Assembly: GCA_003022905.1 (NCBI GenBank)
Contig: PXSE01000118.1
Coordinates: 1 to 24,393 of the forward strand
Origin: Halobacteriales archaeon QS_9_68_42
GTDB taxonomy: Archaea > Halobacteriota > Halobacteria > Halobacteriales > Haloarculaceae
DNA length: 24,393 nt
Direction: 5' to 3'
The position numbers were made by a program, and so were the translations under genes. Of this stretch, positions 22,030-24,393 are shown piece after piece; position 1 is the first letter of the stretch; every line of letters begins with the position of its first letter. The notes under the pieces were generated by a model. That model was not told the DNA's origin. It searched no databases and saw only the letters and a program-made list of their open reading frames with translations.

Positions 22030-22041
22030 CCCGCCTCGGGT

Positions 22042-22221
22042 GAGGCGAGCGCATGGAGACGACGCGACACTTCACCGCGACCGTCTACGTCGTCAACGAC
22101 GGCGCGACCGCCCTCCACGAGCACAAGCGACGAGGCGAGCGCATGGAGACGACGCGACACTTCACCGCGACCGTCTACGTCGTCAACGACGGCGCGACCG
22201 CCCTCCACGAGCACAAGCGAC
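22042..22221 (+). repeat. Perfect 90-bp tandem duplication at the NUDIX start
   Basis: 22042-22131 and 22132-22221 are identical over all 90 bases. Each unit holds 11 bases of leader (GAGGCGAGCGC), the ATG and the first 26 codons. Thirty codons are added in frame, so the reading frame survives. Confidence 0.95.
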
Positions 22222-22604
22222 TCGGAATCCACATCCCGCCCGGCGGGCACGTCGACCGGGACGAACTCCCCCACGAGGCCGCACTGCGGGAGGTCCGCGA
22301 GGAGACCGGACTCGAGGCGACCCTGCTGGACGACACGCCGACCGTCCCCGGCGGCCCCGGCGAGACGCTCCCGAACCCACGCCACACACTCCTCTACGAC
22401 ATCAACGAACACGACGGTATGGTCGGCCACCAGCACGTCGACCTCATCTACTACGCCGAGACGGCCACTCGCGAAATCGACCCATCGGAGGACGAAGCGC
22501 CGGCGAGCGCGTGGGAGTGGTACACGCCCGAGCGCCTCCGGGCGTCCGACGTCGCCGGCGACGTCACCGAACTCGGCATCGAGGCCATCGAGGCCGCAGA
22601 GTAG
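22053..22604 (+). CDS. NUDIX hydrolase with duplicated N-terminus
   Basis: This 183-residue frame encodes METTRHFTATVYVVNDGATA twice (residues 1-20 and 31-50). The second copy leads into the rest of the domain. The Nudix box GX5EX7REUXEEXGU is complete at 65-87 (G65, E71, R79-E80, E83-E84, G86). The N-terminal strand T-A-T-V-Y-V-V-N-D is the first beta strand of the fold. The undamaged protein would be 153 residues, starting at ATG 22143; the first strand is therefore present twice. Nudix enzymes cleave nucleoside diphosphates linked to another moiety; the substrate here is unknown. The upstream TATA box selects the first ATG in a leaderless transcript, so the longer form is likely to be made. 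Confidence 0.88.
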   Translation: METTRHFTATVYVVNDGATALHEHKRRGERMETTRHFTATVYVVNDGATALHEHKRLGIHIPPGGHVDRDELPHEAALREVREETGLEATLLDDTPTVPGGPGETLPNPRHTLLYDINEHDGMVGHQHVDLIYYAETATREIDPSEDEAPASAWEWYTPERLRASDVAGDVTELGIEAIEAAE

Positions 22605-22634
22605 CCGTCCGAATCGCCCTCGTCCTCGCAACTC

Positions 22635-22655
22635 GCGGCTCGTTTCACTCGCCGC
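22635..22655 (-). repeat. Hairpin, GA-NN-GNA-NN-GA apex family (copy 5)
   Basis: On the minus strand the stem GCGGC/GCCGC (5 bp) closes the apex GAGTGAAACGA: GA, GT, GAA, AC, GA. The two inner pairs have changed to GT/AC while the GA steps and GNA loop stay. Confidence 0.65.
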
Positions 22656-22664
22656 TCGCTGTGA

Positions 22665-22689
22665 CGTTGCCTCCCTCCGGTCGGCAACG
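22665..22689 (-). repeat. Hairpin, GA-NN-GNA-NN-GA apex family (copy 6)
   Basis: On the minus strand the stem CGTTGCC/GGCAACG (7 bp) closes GACCGGAGGGA, the same apex as copy 1 at 3610-3620. It lies nine bases from copy 5, in the 127-bp gap before pheA. Confidence 0.75.
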
Positions 22690-22731
22690 CTCCCGACGCT
22701 CTTTTCTCGCCAGCCCGTCTACCGGCGGCCA

Positions 22732-23535
22732 ATGAGAGCCCTCACGCTCGGTCCCGAAGGAACTTACTCGCACCGCGCGACGGCCGCCATCGCCGACGAG
22801 GTCGACTTCGTCGAGTCGGTGACCGGCATCGTCGAGGGAGTCGCAAGCGGCGAATACGAGCGCGGCGTCGTCCCCATCGAGAACAGCATCGAGGGCTCCG
22901 TTACCGAGTCGCTGGACGCCCTAGCCGACCGAAACGTCGCCGTCGTCCGGGAGATCGTCACGCCCATCCAGCACGCACTCCTGGCCCAGAGCGGCGAGTT
23001 CGACGCCGTCCTCAGCCACCCGCAGGCGCTGGCGCAGTGCCGGGCGTACCTCGCCCGGGAGTACCCCAGCGCCCGGACGGAGGCCGTCGCCTCCACCGCC
23101 CGCGGCGTCGAGAGCGCCCGCGAGGAGCCGGACATGGCCGCCATCGGCCACCCGGCGACGGCCGGCGACGACCTCCAGGTGCTCGCCCGCGACATCCAAG
23201 ACAGCACCTCCAACGCCACCCGGTTCGTCGTGCTCGCGCCCGAGACCGAACGCGCCGACGCCGGCGGTAAGACCTCCGTCGTGGTCTACCCCAACACCAA
23301 CTACCCCGGGCTGCTGCTCGAGATGCTCGAGCCGTTCGCCGAGCGGGACATCAACCTCTCGCGGGTCGAGTCCCGGCCGAGCGGCGAGCGCCTCGGCGAC
23401 TACGTCTTCCACTTCGACTTCGCGGCGGGCCTCTACGAGGACCGCGCCGGGGCGGCCGTCGACGAACTCCGGGCCATCGCCGACAACGGCTGGGTCCGGG
23501 TGCTTGGCTCCTACGATACGGAGCATGTGCTATAG
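22732..23535 (+). CDS. pheA: Prephenate dehydratase
   Basis: This 267-residue cytoplasmic enzyme converts prephenate to phenylpyruvate in phenylalanine synthesis. The dehydratase domain begins GPEGTYSHRA (7-16) and includes V-V-P-I-E-N-S-I-E-G-S-V (47-58) and the active-site block SNATRFVVL (160-168), where the conserved Thr163-Arg-Phe lies. The ACT regulatory domain (about 180-262) carries ESRP (213-216), the phenylalanine-binding signature, so feedback inhibition is likely. It is a monofunctional form without chorismate mutase, usual in archaea. The gene is alone, with a pyrimidine-rich stretch CTCTTTTCTC about 30 nt upstream that could include its promoter. Confidence 0.95.
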   Translation: MRALTLGPEGTYSHRATAAIADEVDFVESVTGIVEGVASGEYERGVVPIENSIEGSVTESLDALADRNVAVVREIVTPIQHALLAQSGEFDAVLSHPQALAQCRAYLAREYPSARTEAVASTARGVESAREEPDMAAIGHPATAGDDLQVLARDIQDSTSNATRFVVLAPETERADAGGKTSVVVYPNTNYPGLLLEMLEPFAERDINLSRVESRPSGERLGDYVFHFDFAAGLYEDRAGAAVDELRAIADNGWVRVLGSYDTEHVL

Positions 23536-23607
23536 CTCGATTCCTCACGGTTCTTCTGGGTCACACGCCTCCCGAAGATACTCACCACAGCGCCGACCAG
23601 CTACAGC

Positions 23608-24048
23608 ATGGACGAGTACACGTACCTCGTGAACGTCGAGGGTGCGGTGGTACGGGACGACGAGTACCTCCTCGTCAAGCGGGCGGCCGACGAGGAGCAC
23701 GCGGCCGGCCTGCTCGGGTTCCCCGGCGGGAAGGTCGAGACGGTACCCGGCGTCGACGGACCCATCAAGGCGACGGCCCGGCGGGAACTCCGAGAGGAAG
23801 TCGGCATCGAGGTCGGCGCCGTCGAGTACGTCCACAGCCGGAGCTTCGAGACGGACACGGGCGCGGCTTGCGTCAATATCGTCACGCTCTGTGAGAACGA
23901 GGACGGCGAGGCCCGCGTCCGAAGTCCCGAGGAGGTCGCCGCGGCCCACTGGCTCACGCCCGAGGAGATAATGAATCACGAGGCGGCTCCCGGATTCCTC
24001 GAGCGGGACGTCGAGCGGCTCGAGACGCATCGACACCAGCGCGGGTAG
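23608..24048 (+). CDS. NUDIX hydrolase
   Basis: This 146-residue protein begins MDEYTYLVNVEGAVVRDDEY. The Nudix region runs GGKVETVPGVDG...RRELREEVGI (40-67). The R-E-L-R-E-E-V-G-I half is complete, but about four extra residues are inserted between the first Gly and REUXEE, and the usual first Glu is not at its place. Such spacing occurs in some haloarchaeal Nudix families. GLLGFPGGKVE and the strand YLLVKRA support the fold. The substrate is unknown. It follows pheA by 72 nt with its own TATA-like AAGATACTC about 25-33 nt upstream, so it may be separately expressed. Confidence 0.85.
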   Translation: MDEYTYLVNVEGAVVRDDEYLLVKRAADEEHAAGLLGFPGGKVETVPGVDGPIKATARRELREEVGIEVGAVEYVHSRSFETDTGAACVNIVTLCENEDGEARVRSPEEVAAAHWLTPEEIMNHEAAPGFLERDVERLETHRHQRG

Positions 24049-24197
24049 CGCGCCCCCGTGTCACCCCGCTAGCGCGATGTTCAGGTACAGCGTCACGCAC
24101 ACTCAGAACGCGGCGTTTCGTATCTACGCCCGGCGGCGTCGGCACGAAACGAGCGGCGGGCGGAAAGGGCCGGAATCAGGCCGGAGCCGACTCCGGG

Positions 24198-24393
24198 TTA
24201 CTCGGGCTTCAGCCCCTCGTTCTGTACCCGCATAACGGACTCGCCGTCGGGGAGGTTGGGGGCGTCGACCAGCTTGACGATGCGCTTGTCCTGTTTGGAC
24301 TTCCGGAGGTACATCCGGAAGGTGGACTTGTGACCGAGGATGTTGCCGCCGATGGGTTTCGTGGGGTCGCCGAAGAAGGCGTCGGGGTTCGAC
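24198..24393 (-). CDS. radA: DNA repair and recombination protein RadA (3' end only)
   Basis: The last 64 or so codons are present. They read [20 protein letters not shown], then a strand [10 protein letters not shown], then [20 protein letters not shown], and finish EGLKPE before TAA. GGNILGH and the R-L/Y-L-R-K block followed by D-A-P-N-L-P-D-G-E are the conserved C-terminus of archaeal RadA, the RecA/Rad51-type strand-exchange protein that acts in homologous recombination. The ATPase core lies beyond the window edge. It converges with the second NUDIX gene across a 149-bp gap. Confidence 0.95.
   Translation of the reverse strand, partial: SNPDAFFGDPTKPIGGNILGHKSTFRMYLRKSKQDKRIVKLVDAPNLPDGESVMRVQNEGLKPE

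Noticed and set aside
1..24393. CRISPR arrays or rRNA genes
   Set aside because: No regularly spaced repeats of 25-40 nt with unique spacers and no rRNA-like sequence were seen.

Overview
The window is chromosomal DNA from a halophilic archaeon of the class Halobacteria. The evidence is the high G+C content, proteins rich in Asp and Glu, promoters with TATA boxes about 25-30 nt before start codons (leaderless style), an RNA polymerase operon with split B subunits (rpoH followed by rpoB''), radA, a minimal RNase R made only of the RNB domain, and tRNA genes without an encoded CCA. The genus cannot be fixed from the sequence.

Layout. At 1-1780 (minus) lie rpoB'' (its last few codons are off the edge) and rpoH. 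A Tat-exported PQQ-propeller lipoprotein follows (2091-3353, plus), then tRNA-Asp(GUC) at 3443-3515. The 370 bases behind the tRNA hold repeated copies of its 3' end and several unusual hairpins. Next comes a lower-G+C accessory stretch with a DUF4268/PD-(D/E)XK nuclease-like gene (4013-4975, minus) and a winged-helix regulator plus TumE-like pair (5282-6384, minus). From 6669 the core genome resumes: an FMN-binding split-barrel protein; a three-gene operon of CARDB-like exoprotein, MacB/LolD-type ATPase and FtsX/MacB permease, joined by ATGA overlaps (7152-10554, minus); RNase R; a small zinc protein; and a divergent M29 aminopeptidase.

The stretch 13739-14693 holds no convincing gene. It contains a decayed copy of the aminopeptidase 3' end, more hairpins and a repeat of the tRNA-Arg 3' end. 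tRNA-Arg(UCU) at 14694-14797 (minus) has a clean 29-nt bulge-helix-bulge intron but a mispaired acceptor stem. Then come a membrane protein, UPF0200 and UPF0201 genes, a membrane-anchored molybdopterin oxidoreductase, a broken THUMP-type RNA methyltransferase, a membrane protein, an HSL-type esterase, another membrane protein, a cupin/zinc-ribbon protein, a NUDIX gene with a perfect 90-bp internal tandem duplication, prephenate dehydratase (pheA), a second NUDIX gene and the 3' end of radA.

The most interesting signal is not a gene. It is a set of intergenic hairpins that share an 11-nt apex of the form GA-NN-GNA-N'N'-GA, while the outer stem differs from copy to copy and the two inner pairs change together (GC/GC, CC/GG, GT/AC). 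This pattern suggests selection for a structure: an outer stem, a tandem sheared G.A step, two pairs and a GNA triloop. The copies cluster beside tRNA 3'-end scars, at the remnant of the aminopeptidase end and before pheA.
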